DNA of 64,000 bases from Isoptericola cucumis (GTDB lineage Bacteria; Actinomycetota; Actinomycetes; Actinomycetales; Cellulomonadaceae): the NCBI RefSeq assembly GCF_014635665.1, contig NZ_BMDG01000014.1, forward strand, positions 53,364 to 117,363. The letters are read 5' to 3'. The position numbers and the translations under genes were made by a program. Of this stretch, positions 20,936-31,580 are shown piece after piece. The stretch's first letter is position 1; each line of letters begins with the position of its first letter. Below the pieces are notes generated by a model. It did not search any database. It was not told where the DNA came from and saw only the letters and a program-made list of their open reading frames with translations.

Positions 20936-21951
20936 GCGACGCTACAGCGGGGAGCATCCGAGCCGCCGTCCTCGACGCGTGCTCACTGGTTCCGATCAGA
21001 CTGGCGACGACGCTGCTGTGGCTCGCCGAAGCAGGGGTCTTCGAGCCCCTCTGGTCGGACCAGATCCTCGACGAGGTGCAACGCAACCTCCCCAAGCTTG
21101 GCATCAGCGAGGAGAAGGCCAAGCACCGCGTGCGCACGATGCGCGACGCCTTCGGAGCAGCCGCGCTCGTCGACGACTTCGACCACCTGATCGATGACCT
21201 GACCTGCGACCCGAAGGACCGTCACGTGCTCGCGGCCGCGGTGCGGGCCGAGGCCGACACGCTGGTGACCTTCAACCTCAAGGACTTCCCGCCGGATTCC
21301 ACGAGCGGCCGACAGATCGACGTCGTCCACCCCGACGCGTTCCTGACCGGCCTTCTCGCCGAGGACCCGATCAGGGTCGTCGAGGCCCTGAGCCGGGGCA
21401 GCGCCGACCTGAGGAACCCGGCGCAGACCGCCACCGAGTTCCTCGCCTCGCTGACCGCGACGGTGCCGATCTTCGCCAACCTGGCCGCCGACCAGGTCCG
21501 CTCCGTCGACGAGAGCCCCGACGCACCCTCCTCGCCGATCACGGCGCTCGTGAGCGCCGACCAGGACGAGGCCGTGGCCGCGTTCGGCGAGGCCGGAGAC
21601 CTGACCGACCCCGCACAGGTCGTGCTCCAGTGGTGGACGGCGCTCGACGCAGAACCCGAGGTGGCGCGCGAGCTCACCTTCGCACCCCGCGCGTGGGGCG
21701 ACTACCAGTGGGCCGTCGACATGCTCGCCGACAAGTCGCTCGCGTCACGGGTGATCAGCGCCGTCGACGAATCGGACCAGATCGCATTCATGCGCTTCAT
21801 CCCCGAGGTCGCCGCCACCGCGCGGGCGTTCGCCGCCTACGCGACGACCGTCACATTCCTCACCCTGGTCAGGCTCGACGACGGTACATGGCGGGTGTGG
21901 GGCCTCGGCCCGGCGCTCCTGGCCGCAAGGGACATCATCGGCGACGCATAG
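20932..21951 (+). CDS. PIN-domain protein with C-terminal NTF2-like domain, probable toxin
   Basis: Residues 1-150 look like a PIN nuclease: VLDACSLVP (first acidic residue), WSDQILDEVQRNL (second), a CDPKDRHVLAAAVRAEADTLVTFNLKDFP segment carrying the third and fourth acidic positions. Residues ~210-339 are a separate domain: an acidic linker, then VVLQWWTALDAE, AYATTVTFLTLVRLDDGTWRVWGLGPAL, resembling NTF2-like beta-strands. PIN toxins are usually ~130-150 residues, so a 339-residue fusion is unusual. GTG 20932 overlaps the antitoxin stop. It is probably an RNA-cleaving toxin neutralised by the HTH protein; the role of the extra domain is unknown. Confidence 0.75.
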   Translation: MSDATAGSIRAAVLDACSLVPIRLATTLLWLAEAGVFEPLWSDQILDEVQRNLPKLGISEEKAKHRVRTMRDAFGAAALVDDFDHLIDDLTCDPKDRHVLAAAVRAEADTLVTFNLKDFPPDSTSGRQIDVVHPDAFLTGLLAEDPIRVVEALSRGSADLRNPAQTATEFLASLTATVPIFANLAADQVRSVDESPDAPSSPITALVSADQDEAVAAFGEAGDLTDPAQVVLQWWTALDAEPEVARELTFAPRAWGDYQWAVDMLADKSLASRVISAVDESDQIAFMRFIPEVAATARAFAAYATTVTFLTLVRLDDGTWRVWGLGPALLAARDIIGDA

Positions 21952-21996
21952 ATCAGGGATGCCGCCGCCGAGCTCGTGCACAGGGCTGGTCCCTCG

Positions 21997-22175
21997 CCCA
22001 GAGCGTCACCGAACTCAGGAACAGCGTCGGCATCGACCACGGAGCCGAGGAGGTGCTCAGGTGGGTGTGTCCGCGGCATGCCCGCCTCGTCGTCGGCGCG
22101 GCCCAGGTCTGGTGCCCGCTCGTGCTCGAGACGCTCGCCGACCCCGAAGCTCCCTGGCGTCGCGCGGAGAGCTGA
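21997..22175 (+). pseudogene. Partial duplicate of the abi 3' end
   Basis: These 179 bases align without gaps to 20041-20219, the end of the Abi_C gene, with about 158 identities (hand count, 88%). The reading frame is kept (SVTELRNSVGIDHGAEEV to a TGA), but no start or upstream half remains. The copy ends at the stop codon in both places, and the homology begins abruptly at CCCAGAGCGT. It is either the relic of a second abi gene or a product of insertion of the HTH/PIN module into a tandem pair. Confidence 0.85.
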
Positions 22176-22325
22176 TTTCCGAAATCGTCGGACGCTGTCG
22201 AGCTGACTGCCACGCTTCCTCCCCCGCCCGTCGAAGGTCCCTAAGGGCTTGGCAGCGCTACGCGAACGGACGGCCAGGGACCAAGCGCTCCGACCGGTGG
22301 CGATGGAAGGAGGACGATGGAACGC

Positions 22326-22361
22326 ACGCGCCCCGCCAGGCCGAAGCCTGACGGGGCGCGT
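22326..22361 (-). terminator. Hairpin terminator between island and acnA
   Basis: 15-bp arms (22326-22340 and 22347-22361) with one mismatch surround a 6-base loop. It lies 71 bases beyond the acnA stop and could end acnA transcription or the opposing island transcripts. Confidence 0.7.
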
Positions 22362-22431
22362 TCTGTGGGACTCTAGAGCCGCTACCGAAGCATGCGGCTC
22401 GAGCAGCCGGACAGCCTCGTGTCCGAGCAGA

Positions 22432-25206
<2,775 letters not shown>

Positions 25207-25353
25207 TGCGGCTCCTTCTACGGGGCTGTCGGCGCGGACACCGCGACCGTGCTGCGACGAGGCTGCGACGAGACGGTCCGACGCCGTGGTGGTTCCGGGG
25301 GGCTCCGCCCAGCGTACGCACGCGCCGCCGGGCTACGCCCAGCATAGCCCATA

Positions 25354-25371
25354 TATCTTGACGTCAAGATA
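25354..25371. promoter_or_regulatory. 18-bp perfect palindrome upstream of acnA
   Basis: TATCTTGACGTCAAGATA is a perfect palindrome. On the acnA strand it contains a TTGACG -35 candidate with TATGCT 15 bases further on, so a bound protein would cover the promoter. A small GGGCTA/TAGCCC hairpin follows toward acnA. The regulator is not evident; the site does not look like the corynebacterial AcnR motif. Confidence 0.6.
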
Positions 25372-25471
25372 CTTCGCGGACGGTGCCCTCGGGCCGGGGG
25401 CCCGACCGCCCTCGGGAACACCGCAGGTCGCCGGGTCGTTGAGGCCCTGTCGCCCACCGGAAGGATGCTCG

Positions 25472-26167
25472 ATGCCGACCGCCTCCCCCGCCACGCTCCC
25501 CGCCGCACCCCGCACGCTCCCGCCCCTGACCGCGCAGGCCGACCTGCTCGTCTCGCGCGGCGTCGTCGGACCCGACGTGCTCGCGCCCGACGCGCTGCGG
25601 TCCGCCGCCGCCGGGCTCGAGGCGACCGCACCCGACGGGGCGCTCCTGGTCGTCCACCCCCGCCTGCTGCCGCCGTCCGCGCTCGCCGGCCACCTGCGGC
25701 GCACGGCCACGGTGCGCCGCCGACCGGTGGAACGCGCCGGCTTCGTCGTGGTGGACATGCCGGACGTCGACGAGTTCGCGCCGGTGCCCGGCGTCGACGT
25801 GCCCGACGCCGACGTCTACGCCGTCGCCGCGCCGGACCGCGGGGACGACATGGCGAACTGGTCGCCCGAGGAGGCGGCGCCCGAGATCGCCGGCCGCGGC
25901 AGCAGCCCGCTCACCCTCGCCGAGGGCATCCACTGGGCGCTCCAGGCGCCAGCGGCCCTGGAGCGCAACCTGTGCTTCATGACGATCGGGTCGCGCCTGC
26001 GACGCGCGGACGGGACCTACGACGCGCGCACCCCGGCCGTCTGGATCTCGAACGGCACCGGGCGGGACGGCAGCGAGCGCCGCGGCGCGCCGAAGGTGGG
26101 CTGGTGCTGGTGGCGCAACCGCCACACGTGGCTGGGTTTCGCGTCGACGTCGGCGCGGACCTCCTGA
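25472..26167 (+). CDS. DUF5701-like protein
   Basis: The 231-residue protein has the C-terminal block PLTLAEGIHWALQAPAALERNLCFMTIGSR, then ARTPAVWISNGTGRDG and APKVGWCWWRNRHTWLGFAS, which I recognise as the actinobacterial DUF5701 family. The function is unknown. The N-terminal third resembles a helical start plus LLVVHPRLLPPSALAGHLRR. No signal peptide or membrane segment. The ATG at 25472 follows GGAAGGATG. It is divergent from acnA, and their promoters share the ~265-bp gap that holds the palindrome. Confidence 0.7.
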   Translation: MPTASPATLPAAPRTLPPLTAQADLLVSRGVVGPDVLAPDALRSAAAGLEATAPDGALLVVHPRLLPPSALAGHLRRTATVRRRPVERAGFVVVDMPDVDEFAPVPGVDVPDADVYAVAAPDRGDDMANWSPEEAAPEIAGRGSSPLTLAEGIHWALQAPAALERNLCFMTIGSRLRRADGTYDARTPAVWISNGTGRDGSERRGAPKVGWCWWRNRHTWLGFASTSARTS

Positions 26168-26180
26168 CCGCGGGCCACCG

Positions 26181-26585
26181 TCAGCGGACCTCCAGCTCCA
26201 CGTCGATCCGGGCCGGGTCGACACCGCCGGGCACCGCGACCACGCTCGTGGTGTAGACGAGGTCGGCCGTGCACGGGCCGTCGTCGTCGCTGTCCAGCAC
26301 GACGGTCACGACGTCGCCGTCGGCGCTCACCTCCCGCGGCAGCAGCGGGCACGACGAGCTCCCCGCCGCGTAGACGGCGAGCTTCCCGTCGTCCCCGAGC
26401 ACCCAGCCGGGTCGCGCGCCGCCCAGGTCCGCCTCGACGCCGCCGGGCAGCCCCTGGTAGGTCGCGAGCACGAGCCGCTCCGGCGGCCTCGCGACGAGCG
26501 CGACCACGACCGCCAGCGCCACCACGGCGGCCACGACCGCCAGCCGCAACGGCAGCCATCGCCGGGTGCCACGCCGCCTGTCCAC
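26181..26585 (-). CDS. Small membrane-anchored hypothetical protein
   Basis: The 134-residue protein has basic N-terminal residues (MDRRRGTRRW) followed by one hydrophobic segment (LRLAVVAAVVALAVVVALVA, about residues 13-32). After that comes an extracytoplasmic beta-rich domain with two cysteines (SSSCPLL and DGPCTADLVY) that could form a disulfide. It is convergent with the DUF5701 gene. I do not recognise the family. Confidence 0.6.
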   Translation of the reverse strand: MDRRRGTRRWLPLRLAVVAAVVALAVVVALVARPPERLVLATYQGLPGGVEADLGGARPGWVLGDDGKLAVYAAGSSSCPLLPREVSADGDVVTVVLDSDDDGPCTADLVYTTSVVAVPGGVDPARIDVELEVR

Positions 26586-26654
26586 CTGCCGACCGTAGCC
26601 CAGCGACCGCCCGGCCGGACGCCCCGGCCGGGGCCCGCCGAGGGTGGCACGCGC

Positions 26655-27992
26655 TCAGCGGTCCAGGACCGCGACCGCCTCGACGTGGTGCGTGTGCGGG
26701 AACAGGTCGAAGGCCCGCAGGCCGGTGAGCCCGTAGCCGTGGGACGCGAGGTACGCGACGTCGCGGGCCAGCGCCGCGGGGTCGCACGCCACGTAGACCA
26801 CGCGTGCGGGGCCGCGCGCGGCGACGGCGTCCACGACGGCCCGGCCTGCCCCGGCGCGCGGCGGGTCGAGCACGACGGCGTCGGCACGGCCCACGGCCGA
26901 TCCGCCGGCGTCGCCGTCGGCGAGCACCCGGTCGACGGCCCCGAGGTGCAGCTCGACCCCGGGCAGGTCGTGCGCGTTGCGTCGCGCGTCCTTCACCGCG
27001 CGGGCGTCGCCCTCGACGGCGACGACCCGGCCGGCGGCGCCCACGGCGGCGGCGAGCGGCAGGGTGAACAGGCCGGCACCGGAGTACAGGTCGAGCACCT
27101 GCGCGCCGTCCACGTCGCCGAGCGCCGCGAGGACCGCGTCCACCAGGACGCCGGGCGCCTCCCGGTGCACCTGCCAGAAGCCGTCCGCGGAGACCCGGTA
27201 CCGGAAGTCGCGGCCGTCGCCGAGGTGCAGCGCCTCGGTCACGGCACGGCGGGCGTTGGGGCGGGTGTCCGCGCGCCCGCGCCGCCAGGGGGTGCCGTCG
27301 ACGAGCAGCACCGGGTCGGCGCCACCGGCCGGGGCGACGAGCTCCAGGCGCGCGCCCGGTGTCCACCGGCGGGTCCAGACGCCCTCCGCCTCGGCGAGGT
27401 CGGCGACGTCCTGGGTGGCGAGGGGCATCGCCGTCAGCGGCTCGACGTCGTGCGAGCGGAACCGGCGCATGCCCGCGCGGCCCTCGGCGTCGGCGACCAG
27501 CTCGATGCGGGTGCGGTACCCGAGGCCCCCGCGCTCGACGTCGCCCGGCGCGGCCTCGACCTCGACCTCCCGGTCCAGCTTCGCGAGCCGCGACAGCTGC
27601 TCCGCGAGGACGGCTGCCTTCCAGGCCCGCTGGGCGCCCAGCTCGACGTGCGCGAGCTCGGCGCCGCCGACTCCCCCGGGGCCGGCCTGGGGCCACGCCG
27701 ACGGGACGCGGTCGGCGGACGGCTCGAGCACCTCGACGGCGTCGGCCCGCCAGAACCGGGACCCCGTCTCCGTCACCCGCGCGACGACACGCTCCCCGGG
27801 CAGCGTGTGACGGACGAAGACGACGCGCCCGTCGAGACGCGCGACGCAGTGCCCGCCGTGCGCGACCGGGCCGATCTCGAGCTCGACCTCACGGCCGACC
27901 TCCGGGTCGACGACGTCGGGGCGGGGGCGCGGGGCGGGACGGCCGGAGCGACCTGGGCGGGTGCGTGGGCCGGGATGGCGCTGTCGAGGCAT
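26655..27992 (-). CDS. RNA (uracil-5-)-methyltransferase, TrmA/RlmD type
   Basis: The 445-residue protein has an N-terminal TRAM-like RNA-binding region (VELEIGPVAHGGHCVARLDGRVVFVRHTLPGE). A SAM-binding methyltransferase domain follows (QVLDLYSGAGLFTLPLA), then VVLDPPRAG and VYVACDPAALARDVAYL, which contains the catalytic nucleophile Cys. It methylates uracil C5 in tRNA or 23S rRNA. The N-terminal Fe-S cysteines of RlmD are not seen. I choose ATG 27992 over 28001 because the AGGGGAG site is then at normal spacing. In many actinobacteria this gene sits near the Trk/APC cluster, as here. Confidence 0.9.
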   Translation of the reverse strand: MPRQRHPGPRTRPGRSGRPAPRPRPDVVDPEVGREVELEIGPVAHGGHCVARLDGRVVFVRHTLPGERVVARVTETGSRFWRADAVEVLEPSADRVPSAWPQAGPGGVGGAELAHVELGAQRAWKAAVLAEQLSRLAKLDREVEVEAAPGDVERGGLGYRTRIELVADAEGRAGMRRFRSHDVEPLTAMPLATQDVADLAEAEGVWTRRWTPGARLELVAPAGGADPVLLVDGTPWRRGRADTRPNARRAVTEALHLGDGRDFRYRVSADGFWQVHREAPGVLVDAVLAALGDVDGAQVLDLYSGAGLFTLPLAAAVGAAGRVVAVEGDARAVKDARRNAHDLPGVELHLGAVDRVLADGDAGGSAVGRADAVVLDPPRAGAGRAVVDAVAARGPARVVYVACDPAALARDVAYLASHGYGLTGLRAFDLFPHTHHVEAVAVLDR

Positions 27993-28063
27993 GGGCACCA
28001 TTCTCCCCTGCCGGCGCGCCGGCCGCCGCCACGGGGCCGGGTGGCCCGGAGGAGCCGGAGCCC

Positions 28064-30064
28064 TCAGTACCGGCGTCCGCCCGGCGAGTACGTGGGGCCC
28101 TCGAGGCCGGTCTGTCCCGCGCTCGACGACAGCTGCCACGGCACCGACGCGACGACGACGCCCGGCGTGAACAGCAGGCGTCCCTTGAGCCGCAGCGCGG
28201 ACTGGTTGTGCAGCAGCTGCTCCCACCAGTGCCCGACGACGTACTCGGGGATGTAGACGACCACGAGGTCGCGCGGCGACTCCCGTCGCACGGAACGTAC
28301 GTACTTGAGGATCGGCCGGGTGATCTCGCGGAACGGCGAGTCCAGCACGCGCAGCGGCACGGGCAGGTCGAGGGACTCCCAGCGCGCCCGCAGGTCGTCG
28401 ATCTCGTCGGGGTCGACCCCGACGGTGACGGCCTCCAGCATCGACGGCCGCGACGCGCGCGCGTACGCCAGGGCGCGCATCGTCGGCTTGTGGACCTTGG
28501 ACACGAGCACGATGGCGTGCACGCGGCTCGGCAGGGCGCGCGCGGCCGACAGGTCGTCCAGGGCCAGCTCGTCGCGCACCCGCTCGTAGTGCGAGCGGAT
28601 GGCACGCATCAGCACGAAGAGGCCGGCCATCGCGACCACCGTGATCCACGCCCCGTGGCCGAACTTGGTGACGAGCACGATGAGCAGGACGGCGGCGGTC
28701 ATGACGAAGCCCACGCCGTTGACGACGCGCGACCGCTTCATCCGCGACCGCTCGCGCGGCGACGGCTCGGTGCGCAGCGCCCGTGTCCAGTGCCGCAGCA
28801 TCCCCAGCTGCGACAGCGTGAAGGAGACGAAGACGCCCACGATGTACAGCTGGATCAGCCGCGTGACCTCCGCGTCGAACGCCACCACGAGGACGACGGC
28901 ACCCACCGCGAGCGTGAGGATGCCGTTCGAGAACGCGAGCCGGTCGCCGCGCGTGTGCAGCTGCCGCGGCAGGTAGCCGTCCTTGGCGAGGCGCGAGCCG
29001 AGCGCCGGGAAGCCGTGGAAGGCCGTGTTCGCCGCCAGCAGCAGGACGAGCACCGTGACGACGACGATGACCGAGACGATCACCGGCACGCCCGCGAACA
29101 CCACCTCCGCGAGCTGACCGAGCACGGGGTGCTGGGTGTAGGACTCGGGCACCGGCCCGCCGTCCAGGGTCAGCTGCGTGCCCGGGTCCTGGACGAAGCG
29201 CACGCCCGTCGCGCGGGCCAGCAGCAGGATCGTCATGAGCATCGCCGCGCTGATGATCCCGAGCAGCGCCAGGGTCGCCGCCGCGTTGCGCGCCCGCGGC
29301 TTGCGGAACGCGGGGACCCCGCTGTTGATCGCCTCGACGCCGGTCAGCGCGACGGCACCCGAGGCGAACGCGCGCGCCACCAGGAACGCCCCCGCCACGC
29401 CGACCAGGCCCTGCTCGAACCCGGCCGCGGGCACCACGTCGTACGCCGCGCTCTCGGCATCGGGGAGCGTGCCGCTCAGGTACCGGACCGCGCCGACCAC
29501 GGCCAGCAGCCCCATGATGCCCATGAAGCAGTACACGAGGACGGCGAAGACCCGCCCCGACTCGCGCACCCCGCGCAGGTTGAAGAGCGTGACCACCAGG
29601 ACGAGCGCCACCGCGACCACGGTCTCGTTGCCGCGCAGCGCCGGCACGACGGTGGCGCCGTACTGGGCCGCCGAGGAGATCGAGACGGCGACGGTCAGCA
29701 CGTAGTCGACCATGAGCGCGGACGCCACGCCGACGCCGGCAGAGCGACCGAGGTTGGTCGTCGCGATCTCGTAGTCGCCGCCTCCCGAGGGGTAGGCGCG
29801 CACGTTCTGCCGGTAGGAGGCGACCACCACGACGAGGACCACGACGACCACCAGGCCGACCCACGGCGAGATCGCGGTGGCGGTGACGCCGGCGATCGCC
29901 AGCATCAGCAGGATCTCGTCGGGCGCGTACGCCATCGACGACAGGGCGTCCGACGCGAAGACCGGCAGCGCCAGCCGCTTGCTCAGGGAACGACGCTCCG
30001 CGCTCTCGCTCCGGATGGGGCGGCCGAGCAGGAGCCTCTTGGCCACGTCCGCGATGTCCGACAC
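28064..30064 (-). CDS. APC-superfamily permease (KimA-like)
   Basis: The 666-residue protein has about 12 hydrophobic segments in its first ~470 residues, including the APC signature region SSMAYAPDEILLMLA and YPSGGGDYEIATTNLGRSAGV. A ~190-residue cytoplasmic C-terminal domain with an alternating alpha/beta pattern (ARALPSRVHAIVLVSKVHKPTMRAL) follows. This layout resembles KimA-type potassium importers. It starts at a GTG (30064) and is divergent from two trkA-like genes with a 58-bp gap, which supports potassium as substrate. Amino-acid transport is the alternative. No strong Shine-Dalgarno is visible, so the message may be leaderless. Confidence 0.82.
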   Translation of the reverse strand: MSDIADVAKRLLLGRPIRSESAERRSLSKRLALPVFASDALSSMAYAPDEILLMLAIAGVTATAISPWVGLVVVVVLVVVVASYRQNVRAYPSGGGDYEIATTNLGRSAGVGVASALMVDYVLTVAVSISSAAQYGATVVPALRGNETVVAVALVLVVTLFNLRGVRESGRVFAVLVYCFMGIMGLLAVVGAVRYLSGTLPDAESAAYDVVPAAGFEQGLVGVAGAFLVARAFASGAVALTGVEAINSGVPAFRKPRARNAAATLALLGIISAAMLMTILLLARATGVRFVQDPGTQLTLDGGPVPESYTQHPVLGQLAEVVFAGVPVIVSVIVVVTVLVLLLAANTAFHGFPALGSRLAKDGYLPRQLHTRGDRLAFSNGILTLAVGAVVLVVAFDAEVTRLIQLYIVGVFVSFTLSQLGMLRHWTRALRTEPSPRERSRMKRSRVVNGVGFVMTAAVLLIVLVTKFGHGAWITVVAMAGLFVLMRAIRSHYERVRDELALDDLSAARALPSRVHAIVLVSKVHKPTMRALAYARASRPSMLEAVTVGVDPDEIDDLRARWESLDLPVPLRVLDSPFREITRPILKYVRSVRRESPRDLVVVYIPEYVVGHWWEQLLHNQSALRLKGRLLFTPGVVVASVPWQLSSSAGQTGLEGPTYSPGGRRY

Positions 30065-30122
30065 GTCGACCCATGCTAGGCCCGCGCGGTCACGGCGGCG
30101 CGATCGGTATAGCGTTTCGCTC

Positions 30123-30791
30123 GTGCACTTCGTGATCATGGGCTGTGGCCGTGTCGGCGCCACCCTCGCGCAGACGATCGGGTCGCACGGCCACTCGGTG
30201 GCCGTCATCGACCAGAACCCCGACTCGTTCCGGCGCCTCGCGGCCGACTTCTCGGGCCAGAAGGTCACGGGGGTCGGCTTCGACCGCGACACGCTGACCC
30301 AGGCGGGCATCGAGGACGCGTACGGGTTCGCCGCGGTGTCCGACGGCGACAACTCGAACGTGCTCGCCGCCCGCGTGGCGCGCGAGACGTACGGTGTGGA
30401 GAACGTGGTCGCCCGCATCTACGACCCGCACCGCGCGGAGATCTACCAGCGGCTCGGCATCCCGACGGTCGCCACCGTGCGCTGGACGGCGGACCAGGTG
30501 CTGCGCCGCATGCTGCCGCTCGGCGCCACCGACGAGTACCGCGACCCGTCGGGACAGGTGCGCCTCGCCCAGGTCGACTACCACCCCGGGTGGGCCGGGA
30601 CGACGGTGCGCCGCATCGAGCAGGTCTCGGGCGCCCGGGTCGCGTTCCTGTCCCGGTACACCGACGGGCTGCTGCCCACCGCCGACACCGTCCTGCAGGA
30701 GAACGACGTGCTCCACGTGCTGATGCGGGGCGACGACGCCGCCGCGGTCGAGCGGACGCTCACCCACGCCCCGCGCGAGGAGGAGGACTGA
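30123..30791 (+). CDS. TrkA-type RCK potassium-uptake regulator (first of pair)
   Basis: The 222-residue protein begins VHFVIMGCGRVGATLAQTIGSHGHSVAVIDQNP, a Rossmann NAD-binding RCK_N domain (GCGRVG). The C-terminal RCK_C (TrkA_C) domain follows, with a linker around YHPGWAGTTVRR. Such proteins gate Trk/Ktr/Kim potassium transporters by binding NAD(H), ATP or c-di-AMP. GTG 30123 has a GTATAGC-like -10 box just upstream. The stop overlaps the next start (TGATG), so the pair is co-translated. It corresponds in organisation to the CeoB/CeoC pair of mycobacteria. Confidence 0.9.
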   Translation: MHFVIMGCGRVGATLAQTIGSHGHSVAVIDQNPDSFRRLAADFSGQKVTGVGFDRDTLTQAGIEDAYGFAAVSDGDNSNVLAARVARETYGVENVVARIYDPHRAEIYQRLGIPTVATVRWTADQVLRRMLPLGATDEYRDPSGQVRLAQVDYHPGWAGTTVRRIEQVSGARVAFLSRYTDGLLPTADTVLQENDVLHVLMRGDDAAAVERTLTHAPREEED

Positions 30792-31573
30792 TGCGCGTCG
30801 TGATCGCCGGGGCCGGCTCGGTGGGGCGCTCCATCGCCCGTGAGCTGCTCGCGCACGAGCACGAGGTCGTCCTCGTGGACAAGAGCCCCGCGGCCATGCG
30901 CGTCGCCCAGGTGCCCGAGGCGGAGTGGCTCCTCGCCGATGCCTGCGAGCTGGGCTCGCTCGAGGACGCGCAGGTCACGGACGCCGACGTCGTCGTCGGC
31001 GCGACCGGCGACGACAAGGTCAACCTCGTGTTCTCGCTGCTGTGCAAGACGGAGTTCGGGGTGCCCCGCACCGTCGCGCGCGTGAACAACCCCAAGAACG
31101 AGTGGATGTTCGACGGCTCGTGGGGCGTCGACGTGGCCGTCTCCACCCCGCGGATCATGACGTCGATGGTCGAGGAGGCCGTCGCCGTCGGCGACCTGGT
31201 GCGGATCTTCACCTTCCGCCAGTCCCGCGCCGACCTGGTGGAGGTCACGCTGCCTGCCGACTCCGTCCTCGTCGGGCGCCGCGTCGGCTCCGTGACCTGG
31301 CCGCGGGACACCGTGCTGGCGTGCGTCGTGCGCGGCTCGATGCCGATCGCCCCCAGCGTCGACGACACCCTCGAGACCGGCGACGAGCTGCTGCTCGTCG
31401 TCGGCGGCGAGGGCGACCACGACGACCTGCAGCGGCTGCTCGTCGAGGGCGACGGGCACGACGACCGCGCGGACGAGCCCGTCGACGCCCCCGTGGCCGC
31501 GGCCGCGGACGAGCAGGAAGCCGCCGCGGACCGGCCGGAGCACGCCGGCGACGCCGAGCCGCGGGACGGCTGA
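30791..31573 (+). CDS. TrkA-type RCK potassium-uptake regulator (second of pair)
   Basis: The protein starts MRVVIAGAGSVGRSIARELLAHEHEVVLVDKSP, an RCK_N domain with GAGSVG, followed by RCK_C residues (LVEVTLPADSVLVGRRV) and an acidic/alanine-rich tail after about residue 220 that looks disordered. At 260 residues it is slightly longer than its partner. The ATG overlaps the upstream stop by one base, and the two proteins probably form a heteromeric gating ring for a potassium transporter, most likely the divergently encoded APC-type permease. Confidence 0.9.
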   Translation: MRVVIAGAGSVGRSIARELLAHEHEVVLVDKSPAAMRVAQVPEAEWLLADACELGSLEDAQVTDADVVVGATGDDKVNLVFSLLCKTEFGVPRTVARVNNPKNEWMFDGSWGVDVAVSTPRIMTSMVEEAVAVGDLVRIFTFRQSRADLVEVTLPADSVLVGRRVGSVTWPRDTVLACVVRGSMPIAPSVDDTLETGDELLLVVGGEGDHDDLQRLLVEGDGHDDRADEPVDAPVAAAADEQEAAADRPEHAGDAEPRDG

Positions 31574-31580
31574 GCGGGGC

